This document shows, in pieces, positions 43,880 to 53,695 of a stretch of 64,000 bases of DNA. The notes below the pieces were generated by a model. It made no database searches and was not told where the DNA came from. It saw only the letters and a program-made list of their open reading frames with translations. Where the stretch lies: positions 48,345,878 to 48,409,877 of the forward strand of contig NC_086386.1 of the NCBI RefSeq assembly GCF_036588685.1, written 5' to 3'. This stretch comes from Mytilus trossulus (lineage: Eukaryota; Mollusca; Bivalvia; Mytilida; Mytilidae). Position 1 is the stretch's first letter, and each line of letters starts with the position of its first letter. The position numbers were made by a program, and so were the translations under genes.

Positions 43880-46800
43880 ACTCGTCTAAACATCAACCCA
43901 ACAATGTTAGATCTGTAAATTTGCTTTCGCAAATTTTTGGTTCTTCCCTCGCCGGGATTCGAACCCATGCTTCTGTGATATCGTGACACCAAATCGCCTG
44001 CACTGCAGCCGTCCCGCTAGACCACACGACCACCTGGGCTCTCAAAAAAAGAGCTTTCGGTGGCCATATGTTACCTTTCCACGTCAGTTTTAATCTAGCG
44101 GCGTACTACAGTACATGATATATAAGGCATGAAGATGTTATTGTTACAGATCAGCTAAATTATCTATAGTAAAGGATCCTACAAATTAATGTAAGATACA
44201 GTCACAGAAAATAATTATATTCATAAGTACGTCTGAGTCAGTGACAACCCTACAACAGATGTATCCATCGGATCGCCATCAATGATGGTGATACATGGCT
44301 GTGTACATAATGTATATACAACTCGTCTAAACATCAACCCAACAATGTTAGATCTGTAAATTTGCTTTCGCAAATTTTTGGTTCTTCCCTCGCCGGGATT
44401 CGAACCCATATATATATATATATATGAATAAATATTCGAAGATAAAAAGATCTTTGGTAAAGTAATGGATATTTAATTTATGGAAAAAAACGGTAAAATA
44501 AAGAAGATATATGTATATAGGGTGTTTTTTTTTTTTTTTAGAGTGCCCATAATTCTGTTTTCTCTGTCCAGTTGTTAGTCAGTATGTCCTTGTATTTGTT
44601 TATAGTTTTGGATTGAGATAGTTATGAAGTTGTGGTTACATCAATTGGAAACTTAGTGCAACAATACTAAATGACACTTGACATATTCCTACAGTTATAA
44701 TAAAAGTTCGGGATACTTATACTATTGAAATATGCGCTTGCATATCGGTGGCTAAAGTCAGAAATTTATACGGTAGATATTTTACATACGTTTCAGCAAG
44801 GACGTAATGTTTCTATTGGAAAATGACATATTGGAACCAAATCAGAAAAAAGATGGGAGTTTTTTTTCAAATTTAGTGGATTAGAACATAAATATCAAAG
44901 GAGTCATAGTGAATAAAAAAAGTATAACGGTTACCTTCAATTTGTTTTTTAATGTAATAACTTCTTCTTTATCTTTTAAAAGAAAACTACAATAATCATT
45001 TATATATTTTTTTCAGATGCATGACAATATTAGTAAACAACAGATGTCCACCGAAAATAAAACAGCTAGTCTATGAAAACTGTGGCTTTCTTAACTATCT
45101 TCATCCGAGAAATCCTTTCCGTGGCTGCATAGATAAGAATCCGAGGCTTGCCGAAGCACTTTTGCATGCATGTGCTAAAGACGCATGTCATTACTGGATG
45201 CTTGGTCAGCTTTTTATGAAGAAATTAGTTTGTGGATACATGTCATCTTTTGCGGAAACTTGTGCTAGGAATGGTTTCAAAATCGTCTGGAGACATGAAA
45301 ATTTTTGTCGTGAGTACTCGAATCAAATCAGTTTTGTAATAATTCTTCTAATTTTTCATTTACTTACTTTCATGGAAGAATATTTTAATTAATGAAAAAA
45401 AAATATTGTCTGTATATAGTTTAGTAAAATGTTATTGTCCTTTACTACCATAACAAAATGTTGCTTTGAAAGAAGGGTTTGTTGTATTTATAGTAATAAT
45501 AATTTACACGGTATTTTTTCAGCTCTGTTATGCCCTCCAACTATGCCATATAAACCTATAGCAACACCTTGCCAATCAACTTGTTTGGCTCCTAAACCAG
45601 GTGTATGCCATTTGTCATATAATGAAGGCTGCCAATGTCGTGAGGGCCATTTACTTAGCGGTAATACATGTGTTGCACCCAAGCTTTGTGGGTGCCAAAC
45701 AAGCGCTGGCTATATACCTGTAAGTACAATAGGAGAAGCTTTCATTATTCTAAAATGCGGGGTTCGTATTGCTGAGTCGTTGTTTTTCTATGCATTTGAT
45801 TGTTTTGTAGACATGGGTTTTTTTTGTCGCGTTGGATTTTTTTCCACGACGTTGTCAGATATATTCGAATCACAAGCCTTTAATTCCTTCCGTATCATCT
45901 ACCTCTTTATCCAACATGTACAATGTAAATTAAAGGCACACACACATGAAAACACAATTAGAGATTTTTAACAAGGCTGATAAAGCAGACAATCAAAAAA
46001 TACAACCAGTCTGTACGCATATGAGTTCTTCTGTTATTACTGACACTCTTGCAAATATTCGTTATAACAATAACAGCAATGTTAATATTTGCTAAAGAAA
46101 AATAATAACTTAACATTATAACTCAAACTGGTATTAAGCTTGTATACTTTTTGATCGGCTATATGTATATCATAATTTTAAATGCAGGTTGGTTCAACTT
46201 TCACCGCACTAAACTGTTCGGAGATCCAAGAATGTCAAGTGATAACAGGAAAGCCAACAATGATAACAAAACAACGTATTTTCTGCCATGAAAAGGCTAA
46301 ATGTGTTAATCTAGAAGGAAAAGCACAATGCCACTGTAACAATGGCTTTACAGGTGACGGTATTGACCAATGTATTCCTGAAACTATTCCAAGTAAGTTG
46401 CGTTTAAAACTCGTTCAAAGGCTTTCAAATGCGATTTCTGATTTCAATAGATAAAATATGCGAGAAAAAAGTTGACAACTGTATTTATTATACTTCACGT
46501 TAAAATGCCATATTTTGATTGGCTGATACAAGGGTGCTAATTTATTCTATCATATGGCTGAGAGGGTGATACTTTTTTTTAATGTTACCCTCTCGTCTAC
46601 TTGTTACGCTCAGGCTAACATTCGAATATCACGGCCCAGGCCATGTGTAAATTTCCAACAATCTATGGCTTCCATGAATTATTTCTTAAATGTTTTAAGC
46701 GAAACAATTTCGGGACATCTGGGACCGTGCTGCGGCCATAAAATTTTCGAATTCAATCAATTAATCAAAATAATGTTTTTGGTGTTATGAGCTCAAATTT

Positions 46801-47906
46801 ATAACGTCGGATACTAGGTAAAAATTATGTTCTACAGACATGCACTCAGAATCTCTCTTAATTTTCTTTATCTTGTTCGATAAGCTTGCAATAATGAAAA
46901 TTTTGAACTGGACTTCCTTTTATGCAAATAAGTAATCAAAACATGACATGTGTTGGTATGTTACCTTATTGTGTTATCAAGTATAATAATGTAATATTTT
47001 AAACGATGAAAACGCAAATAATTTATTTTCTGGACAATCAGTAATTATAATATCGTATTATTTTTCCTTACTTGTTTTTTAGAACCCGAACTATCCATTG
47101 ACGAAACCATCAATAAATTGATATCCTACAAACGTCCTACAACTGTTGAGAACCATATAAAAACCAAACAACCAAACCATTACCAGAAGAAAATCGTAAC
47201 GAATCCTAAATCATATCAATCAATTGTAAAAACTACAAGTCATTTGAATCCATCGAGATTTCACGTGAATCCATTACCACCATTACATCATACAGAGCAC
47301 GTGACAACTCCTTTGAAGCCACTGTCATCAACGAGTCTTAATACAAACCGGAAAGAACGAATCACAATTAAGAAGCCGACTAATTACAAAAAAAATACCA
47401 AACAAGTTTCTCGTTTCAAACCACTGCTAGCAGCAAATAATAGAATCTATAAGAAACGTGTTATTGGTCACAAAGAACCAGTGTTAAGAAACTTTAATAC
47501 GCGAACTAAGTCCGGCCAATTTAAGACTGTCGTGAAACCAGTGTCACCAAAATTGAACAAAAGACGTGAGAAAAAACAATACAAAACTCGAATAAGACCA
47601 GCTTCAACAATATACATAGCTAAAAGTAAGAGAGTTCATTCCACATCTCACAATAATCCATTGTTATCAACCGTTACTAATGGACACGAGAATGAAAACA
47701 AAAGGTGGTCCAAAACGGTCGTGAAAGAAAATACTAAAAGTCCTTCTGATTATGTAAAAAATCCAAAAACTAATAGAAATCACGTCGCACCTTTTAAGAA
47801 CAAATATAAATTGATTTCTGGCCGAACCAAAAAATCAGAGCCATTGACAACACCGGAACTGACAGATAGCTATTATTCTGGTTCATCAACAGAAGAAGAG
47901 TGGTAA
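41087..47906 (+). CDS. Secreted EGF-VWD-C8-TIL-EGF protein with basic tail
   Basis: Eight exons (41087-41144, 41591-41707, 42892-43148, 43471-43799, 45017-45309, 45523-45719, 46188-46392, 47083-47906) join to 2280 bases, 759 residues plus stop; every junction has AG and GT and all phases agree. Order: signal peptide, EGF-like domain, von Willebrand type D domain, C8 domain, trypsin-inhibitor-like (TIL) cysteine-rich domain, second EGF-like domain, then about 270 residues rich in Lys, Arg, Thr, Asn and Pro with no cysteine, ending in an acidic GSSTEEEW. VWD-C8-TIL modules are known from zonadhesin, IgGFc-binding protein, mucins and tectorins, which build extracellular networks. I infer a secreted matrix, mucus or adhesive protein; the basic tail could bind acidic polymers or mineral. 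The closest named relative is unknown. The 3' end is marked by AATAAA at 47951. Confidence 0.9.
41591..41707 (+). CDS. Exon 2: EGF-like domain
   Basis: Acceptor ATAATTTTAG, donor AGTA|GTAAGT. Phase 1 at both ends. Cysteine spacing C-x8-C-x5-C-x4-C-x-C and GFHGDGVKTC fit an EGF-like module of the type with a GF.GDG turn. Confidence 0.9.
42127..42265. repeat. 28-bp tandem repeat, five units, in intron 2
   Basis: Unit CGATTTTAAAGATATCAATA followed by AAAGTAAA, five near-identical copies, directly before the R1 copy. Confidence 0.85.
42268..42575 (+). repeat. R1 dispersed repeat, near full-length, in intron 2
   Basis: Runs from GTTTAACCCCGCCACTC through CAAGTCAGGAGCCTGTAAT, AAGGCCGTTAGTTTTCTCG, GGTATGGGCTTTGCTCATTG and GTAGGCCGTATGGTGACC to TCATACCACATCTTC. 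It serves as the reference copy for the other fragments. I know the sequence as an abundant Mytilus repeat; it has no coding frame. Confidence 0.8.
42892..43148 (+). CDS. Exon 3: first half of VWD domain
   Basis: Acceptor CTTAATTTCAG, donor ATAGAG|GTCAGT, enters in phase 1 and leaves in phase 0. It opens with CICEAVGDPHIHGFDGHF and GRCRYTMAR, the classical GDPH..FDG..f.F.G.C.Y start of a VWD domain. Confidence 0.92.
43471..43799 (+). CDS. Exon 4: second half of VWD domain
   Basis: Acceptor CTTTTAAAG, donor CAAGA|GTAAGT, phase 2. Contains CGLHVKWDGDSTVKIEAP and LTGLCGNCNGSPADDY. The usual CGLC motif reads TGLC here, so the first cysteine of the pair linked to multimer formation in VWF is absent. 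Confidence 0.92.
43848..43877. repeat. (TA)n microsatellite
   Basis: About 15 TA units forming the tail of the SINE on the minus strand. Confidence 0.9.
43878..44044 (-). mobile_element. tRNA-derived SINE, copy 2, in intron 4
   Basis: Same as 39681-39840, with B box GGGTTCGAATCCC at 43966-43954. Near its 5' end it has a short duplication (ACCACACGACCACC, + strand) absent from copy 1. Confidence 0.85.
44319..44408 (-). mobile_element. tRNA-derived SINE, copy 3, 5'-truncated, in intron 4
   Basis: Same 3' body as copies 1 and 2 but stops just at the B box (ATTCGAACCCA), then a TA microsatellite. The A box is lost, so it cannot be transcribed from an internal promoter. Confidence 0.8.
45017..45309 (+). 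CDS. Exon 5: C8 domain
   Basis: Acceptor TATATTTTTTTCAG, donor TTGTC|GTGAGT, enters in phase 2 and leaves in phase 1. About 97 residues with regularly spaced cysteines (NNRC, ENCGF, RGCID, HACAKDAC, LVCGY, ETCARNG, NFC), the pattern of the C8 domain that follows VWD. Confidence 0.88.
45523..45719 (+). CDS. Exon 6: TIL domain
   Basis: Acceptor GTATTTTTTCAG, donor ATACCT|GTAAGT, phase 1 in and 0 out. CPPTMPYKPIATPCQSTC, GCQCREGHLLSGNTCV and LCGCQ are typical of trypsin-inhibitor-like cysteine-rich domains in VWD proteins. Confidence 0.9.
46188..46392 (+). CDS. Exon 7: end of TIL linker and second EGF-like domain
   Basis: Acceptor TTTTAAATGCAG, donor CCAA|GTAAGT, phase 0 in and 1 out. Contains FCHEKAKCVNLEGKAQCHC and NNGFTGDGIDQC, a second EGF-like module related to that of exon 2. 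Confidence 0.9.
46510..46760. repeat. Probable dispersed repeat in intron 7
   Basis: Contains facing GAGAGGGTGATAC and GTTACCCTCTC motifs that can pair and a more GC-rich block (ACGGCCCAGGCCATGTG, CATCTGGGACCGTGCTGCGG). I recognise it as Mytilus repeat sequence; no second copy is in the window. Confidence 0.4.
47083..47906 (+). CDS. Exon 8: basic, cysteine-free tail and stop
   Basis: Acceptor TACTTGTTTTTTAG, enters in phase 1; 274 codons then TAA at 47904-47906. It is rich in Lys, Arg, Thr, Asn, Ser and Pro with scattered Tyr, and strongly basic (TNYKKNTKQVSRFK, KLNKRREKKQYKTRIR). It ends acidic (SSTEEEW). No repeats or known domain; probably disordered. Confidence 0.9.
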
Positions 47907-47950
47907 AACTGAAAGGGTGTTACATATATTGTATACTCTGTTTGGAAGAG

Positions 47951-47956
47951 AATAAA
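47951..47956 (+). terminator. Polyadenylation signal of the EGF-VWD gene
   Basis: AATAAA 45 bases after the stop codon, followed by a T-rich stretch near 47990. Confidence 0.6.
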
Positions 47957-48056
47957 AGAACATTTAAATACTGAATATTCGAGTCTGTTGTTTTTTTTTA
48001 TGATACTGCTTTCCTTATATGTTATCTGTTATAAATAAACAAAGACACACATGAGA

Positions 48057-49195
48057 CAGCAACCACACAATAGATATCCCAAAGGTCAAGATACGGTCTT
48101 CAACAATAGACAGCAACCACACAATAGATATCCCAAAGGTCAAGATACGGTCTTCAACAATAGACAGCAACCACACAATAGATATCCCAAAGGTCAAGAT
48201 ACTGTCTTCAATAATAGACAGCTACCACACAATAGATATCCCAAAGGTCAAGATACGGTCTTCAACAATAGACAGCAACCACACAATAGATATCCAAAAG
48301 GTCAAGATACGGTCTTCAACAATAGACAGCAACCACACAATAGATATCCCAAAGGTCAAGATACGGTCTTCAACAATAGACAGCAACCACACAATAGATA
48401 TCCCAAAGGTCAAGATACGGTCTTCAACAATAGACAGCAACCACACAATAGATATCCCAAAGGTCAAGATACGGTCTTCAACAATAGACAGCAACCACAC
48501 AATAGATATCCCAAAGGTCAAGATACGGTCTTCAACAATAGACAGCAACCACACAATAGATATCCCAAAGGTCAAGATACGGTCTTCAACAATAGACAGC
48601 AACCACACAATAGATATCCCAAAGGTCAAGATACTGTCTTCAATAATAGACAGCTACCACACAATAGATATCCCAAAGGTCAAGATACGGTCTTCAACAA
48701 TAGACAGCAACCACACAATAGATATCCAAAAGGTCAAGATACGGTCTTCAACAATAGACAGCAACCACACAATAGATATCCCAAAGGTCAAGATACGGTC
48801 TTCAACAATAGACAGCAACCACACAATAGATATCCCAAAGGTCAAGATACGGTCTTCAACAACAGACAGCAACCACACAATAGATATCCCAAAGGTCAAG
48901 ATACGGTCTTCAACAATAGACAGCAACCATACAATAGATATCCCAAAGGTCAAGATCCGGTCTTCAACAATAGACAGCAACCACACAATAGATATCCCAA
49001 AGGTCAAGATACGGTCTTCAACAATAGACAGCAACCACACAATAGATATCCCAAAGGTCAAGATACGGTCTTCAACAATAGACAGCAACCACACAATAGA
49101 TATCCCAAAGGTCAAGATACGGTCTTCAACAATAGACAGCTACCACACAATAGATATCCCTAAGGTCAAGATACGGTCTTCAATAATAGACTGCC
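48057..49195 (+). repeat. 54-bp minisatellite, about 21 units, open frame of 18-residue repeats
   Basis: Unit starts AGACAGCAACCACACAATAG and ends GATACGGTCTTCAACAAT. 54 is a multiple of three, so the + strand stays open for 370 codons (QQPHNRYPKGQDTVFNNR per unit) and the minus strand is open too. Variant units (CTACCACAC, ATACTGTC, TATCCAAAAG) recur exactly 432 bp apart (48201 and 48633), showing an eight-unit higher-order duplication. The unit resembles a segment of R1 in reverse (the TCTTCAACAATAGA block against the R1 block at 42464-42480). No splice sites, signal peptide or start context support a gene, and it lies after the polyadenylation signal of the gene before it. Confidence 0.9.
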
Positions 49196-49199
49196 ATGA

Positions 49200-50017
49200 T
49201 ATTTCAAACTGTCAAATTACAAATCTCCCCGATGTACGTTGTGTGTAAGGAGAGAGTTTGCAAGTTACTATTTCTTTCTTTGGTTCAACAAAAGATTTAA
49301 AATAGGTCAAGATAAAATAAAAGTATTGTTACTTTTATTTTTCTTATGCATACTTTTCTGAAGATGAGTGAAGCCTGCTTTTTTTTTATAAAATATCTAA
49401 TTCTGTTGATACATTTAGTGAACTTCTTTCTTTACATCTAATTATTATAGTGAAATTTTGTTAACAAATACCTTATAGGAATATACGCCAAAGAGATGTA
49501 ACAAACCAAAAACACATATAAAGTGACCGCCGGAGGTCAACAATAAATAGGCGGCTACAAAATGGTAAGCTCCAAATCTCCCCAGTATATGCTGAATGTA
49601 AGGAAAGGACTCTGAATTGAGTTTAACATGTCGTTGTAGAATACCAATGAACCGAACAATACAGTCGGTCGAATATAAACATTACGCTAGGGTGAACAAG
49701 AACACACAAGTAGAAATGTGAATGTGGGATACTGATCACTAATGATAACACTCGCTGTAAGTTTTCGGCCAACATGAAACTGAAGGGGGGAAATGATTTG
49801 AAAACGTTTTGCAACAAGGTAAAGCATGTCCACACAAAGCATAAAATAAAATTCCAGGAAGCTCTTATTTGTAGTTCCGTAGAACAATGCGACAAAAAAT
49901 GCATATAGTGGCCAGTATATATATGTAAGAATGAACGATAAATATTCGGGAAAAAGAAACTTGATAGTTGATGGATCTGAAACCGCATCACACGATATAA
50001 AGCACTCTGAAATAAAG
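49200..50017. other. No gene seen
   Basis: Spacer after the minisatellite; minus-strand frames of about 120 codons near 49623-50058 show no domain, and two overlapping frames are equally open. Confidence 0.4.
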
Positions 50018-50085
50018 GGGCATTTTATAGCCGACTTTACGATATGGGTTTTCTTCATGGTTGATGGCCGTATAGTTGCCTATTT
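50018..50085 (+). repeat. R1 internal fragment
   Basis: TTTTATAGCCGACTTTACGA and GTTGATGGCCGTATAGTTGC match the middle of R1. Confidence 0.55.
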
Positions 50086-50474
50086 CAATTGCTTTAATAA
50101 ATGATATGAGCAAATAAACCCCAATACGGCTAAATCAGCATGGGCAATACTGAAAACGTTTCACTGTCAATATCAATCAAGATTTTTATATTGCTCTTCG
50201 AACAGGGCTAATATGGAGAGAAATAAACAGGGCCAATACAGAAAAAAACGGGGGGAAAGCCGTATCTATACCAGAAACAGCCAGTTAATAACTCTATATT
50301 ATATATCTACGTCATTTGAACGTTGGTGCATAGTTGCCTTATTGGCAAACTTTGTTATCTTACCACAACTCAAGGAAACTATTATGTTTAGTCTCTGAGA
50401 AAAATGCGACAGACGGACATCCGCAATGATACACAGACTGACAGACAGGATTCAAACTGCATACTCTTCTTCTT

Positions 50475-50700
50475 CGAAGCGGAGATTCAATTAATTACTG
50501 CAAAGCAACTTTATTTCGCGTTTTACCATTTCTTGACTACTTCGCGGCAATCTAATTTCGCGATTTTCTGATTTCCTTGAGGAAGTTTATTAAGGAAAGA
50601 TGCAAATTTCACATATTCGCGACGATTTATATTCGCGTTATTCGTTTACTCGCGAAAGTCTTGAGATAAAATCGCTCGCGAAAATAAGTTGGTTTACAGT
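50475..50700. repeat. TTCGCG-rich segment
   Basis: TTCGCG or its complement occurs about eight times in 200 bp (for example ATTTCGCGTTTTACC, ATTTCGCGATTTTC, TATTCGCGACG, CTCGCGAAAAT). CpG is otherwise rare nearby. Probably a dispersed repeat; no second copy is in the window. Confidence 0.4.
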
Positions 50701-51200
50701 ATTATAATTAAGAATATAAGTTTGCGTTTTACAGCTTAAAATTAGTACAATTTAATTAACAGTTTCTTAAGTTTACAAAATTTTGAGATACATTAAGAAC
50801 TTCAAGCAGGTTTAATAAACCTGTTAGGTACTTACGAATGTCATTTTTTACTAGTAAAACCGTAGAATTAAAACTTTAAGCATGAGTGGACTGAAAAAGG
50901 GGGATGAGGGGGCAAACTTCTAAAAAAGACAAGTGAAGAAAAAGTTGTTTCTATAATCTTACAGTGTACATGTATGAGTTAGTCCGTCCTACTACGTTTC
51001 CAGTTTTACCCTCAATTTTACGGTCTGTCGAAAAATACCCCGCACGATCAATATGCTATTAATTGCTTTTTTCGTGTTCTGTGATGGTAGATAAATGAAA
51101 TTAGTTTTTGGTCCGATAATTTCATTATTTTGTATAATAAAAAAGGTAATTCAGACTATCATAAAAGTTTTCAATTTTTGTATGAAATCTATTTAAACCA
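50701..51200. other. No gene seen
   Basis: AT-rich spacer without recognised content. Confidence 0.4.
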
Positions 51201-53177
51201 GATGCTCCGCAGGGCGTAGCTTTATACGACCGCAGAGGTTGAACCTTGAACGGTTGGGGCAAGTATGGACACAACATTCAAGCTGGATTCAGCTCTAAAT
51301 TTGGATTGTGATTAAATAGTTGACACAGCATAGGTTTCTGACACAGAATGAATGTGTTCTAATGAACTTAAAATTTTTGTTTTCTCCTAAAGCAATTCAC
51401 TATGCTGTTGAATATTAATCCTCTCAAAAAAATGTTTGAAGAAATTTTCTTTTTATTTATGAAATTTCAAATGAGAAAAATTGAACCCAATTTTTTTATT
51501 CACATCCCCCTTTCCCTTATTCCAAAACTAATCTCAATTAAAATTTCTAATGGAGTTTGCCACAATAACTACTCATTTAAATACATCATAAAATATTAAG
51601 ATGTAAAAAAACTGCTTGTTATCACTGAATGGTAAAGATTATTTTAATTTATCAGTTGGTAGTAAAAAGTGAGCATACATTGTATATTGTATGTAACAAA
51701 GATTTAAGTTGATTCTGGACAAAGAAAGATAACTCCAATTAAAAAAAAATCTTGCTATTGCACAATATTGTGCAATTAGATATTTCTTGCTTACTATTCT
51801 GGACAAAGAAAGATAACTCTAATTTAAAAAAAAAATTGCTATTTCACAATATTGTGCAATTAGATATTTCTTGCCATTGCGCAATACTTTGCGATTGAAA
51901 AGACTTGCTATTGCACAATACTTAATATAATAATTTTAGATCCTGATTTGGACCAACTTGAAAACTGGGCCCATAATCAAAAATCGAAGTACATGTTTGG
52001 ATTCAGCATATCAAAGAACCCCAAGATTTCAATTTTTGTTAAAATCAAACTAAGTTTAATTTTGGACCCTTTGGACTTTAATGTAGACCAATTTGAAAAC
52101 AGGACCAAAATGAAGAATCTTCATACACAGTTAGATTTGGCATATCAAAGAACCCCAATTATTCAATTTTTGATGAAATCAAACAAAGTTTAATTTTGGA
52201 CCCCGATTTGGACCAACTTGAAAACTGGGCCAAAAATCAAGAATCTAGGTACATTTTTAGATTCAGCATATCAAAGAACCCAACCAATTCATTTTTTGTC
52301 AAAATCAAACTAAGTTTAATTTTGAACCCTTTGGACCTTAATGTAGACCAATATGAAAACGGGACCAAAAGTTAAGAATCTACATACACAGTTAGATTCG
52401 GCATATCAAAGAACCACAATTATTCAATTTTGATGAAATCAAACAAAGTTTTATTTTGGACCCTTTGGGCCCCTTATTCCTAAACTGTTGGGACCAAAAC
52501 TCCCAAAATCATTACCAACCTTCCTTTTATGGTCATAAACCTTGTGTTTAAAGTTAATAGATTTCTATTTACTTATACTAACGTTATGGTGCGAAAACCA
52601 AGAAAAATGCTTATTTGGGTCCCTTTTTGGCCCCTAATTCCTAAACTGTTTGGACCTAAACTCCCAAAATCAATACCAACCTTCCTTTTGTGGTCATAAA
52701 CAATGTCTTTAAATTTCATTGTTTTCTATTTACTTAAACTAAAGTTATTGTACGAAAACCAAGAATAATGCTTATTTGGGCCCTTTTTTGGCCCCTAATT
52801 CCTAAACTGTTGAAACCAAAACTCCCAAAATCAATCCCAACCTTTCTTTTGTGGTCATAAACCTTGTGTCAAAATTTCATAGATTTCTATTAACTTAAAC
52901 TAAAGTTATAGTGCGAAAACCCAGAAAATGCTTATTTGGGCCCTTTTTGGCCCCTAAACCCTAAAATGTTGGGACCAAAACTCCCACAATCAATACCAAC
53001 CTTCCTTTTGTGGTCATAAACCTTTTGTTAAAATTTCATAGATTTCTATTCACTTTTACTAAAGTTAGAGTGCGAAAACTAAAAGTATTCGGATGACGAC
53101 GACGACGACGCAGACGACGACGCCAACGTGATAGCAATATACGACGAAATTTTTTTCAAATTTTGCGGTCGTATAAA
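51201..53177. mobile_element. Repeat-rich element with 14-bp terminal inverted repeats
   Basis: Bounded by TTTATACGACCGCA (51221-51234) and TGCGGTCGTATAAA (53164-53177). Inside are an 85-bp direct repeat (51715-51890), a roughly 130-bp repeat (GGCATATCAAAGAACCCCAA type, 51930-52460), a roughly 160-bp repeat in four copies (CCTAAACTGTTGGGACC type, 52462-53090) and a GAC trinucleotide tract. No transposase frame. I recognise both ends and the interior as one of the commonest Mytilus repeats, probably a non-autonomous DNA transposon. Confidence 0.7.
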
Positions 53178-53695
53178 AATGTTATCCATAATTTTTATGG
53201 TTATCTCCCCTTAATTTCCAATAATAATGATAAATACGAGAATCAGTTATATTCTTTTCATTCAAAAACAAATAGTAATATATTTTTTGTAACCATCTTT
53301 TTTTTGTATGTATTTTTGAGTAATTAGTAACATATCATTTTGATTATCTTAATTTCTTTATTAAAATTAAACCTGATTAAAATAGAATATAAATATTTAT
53401 TTGAAGGTCCGCAAACCTGGCGGTGAATGACAGCAAATTTACGCGATAGCTATTTTAAATGCAATGTTTGACATCTCTATTGAGGTTTTCTTCCAATAAA
53501 CGTATATGAAATGTTAGCCATTTGAAAGCAAAGCATCGAAAGCTCTATTTTGTAAAATTACTAGCTATTTCCTGACGATATCAATGTATTACCTAACATC
53601 AAGCTTTTTGTTGCTATTGTTAATCCTATACTTCTTTATTGAATTTGTAGTGAAGTTTGGTATCTTTTATATGGTACAAGATAGTATTGCATAGC
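53178..53695. other. No gene seen
   Basis: AT-rich spacer between the TIR element and the satellite array. Confidence 0.4.

Noticed and set aside
43762-44409. Two minus-strand frames beginning GSNPGEGRTKNLRKQ
   Set aside because: They are translations of two SINE copies, lying in intron 4 of the EGF-VWD gene.
45720-45971. C-terminal extension of the TIL exon frame
   Set aside because: It lies after a strong GTAAGT donor and loses all domain resemblance; it is intron.
48015-49115. Minus-strand open frames across the 54-bp minisatellite (repeats of TFGISIVWLLSIVEDRIL)
   Set aside because: They are the reverse frame of a repeat whose unit length is a multiple of three; both strands stay open for that reason alone.
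48057-49195. A CRISPR-like array
   Set aside because: The units follow each other directly with no variable spacers, and the host is a eukaryote.
49623-50058. Overlapping minus-strand frames of about 120 codons
   Set aside because: Two frames are equally open, composition is hydrophobic and AT-driven, and no domain is visible.
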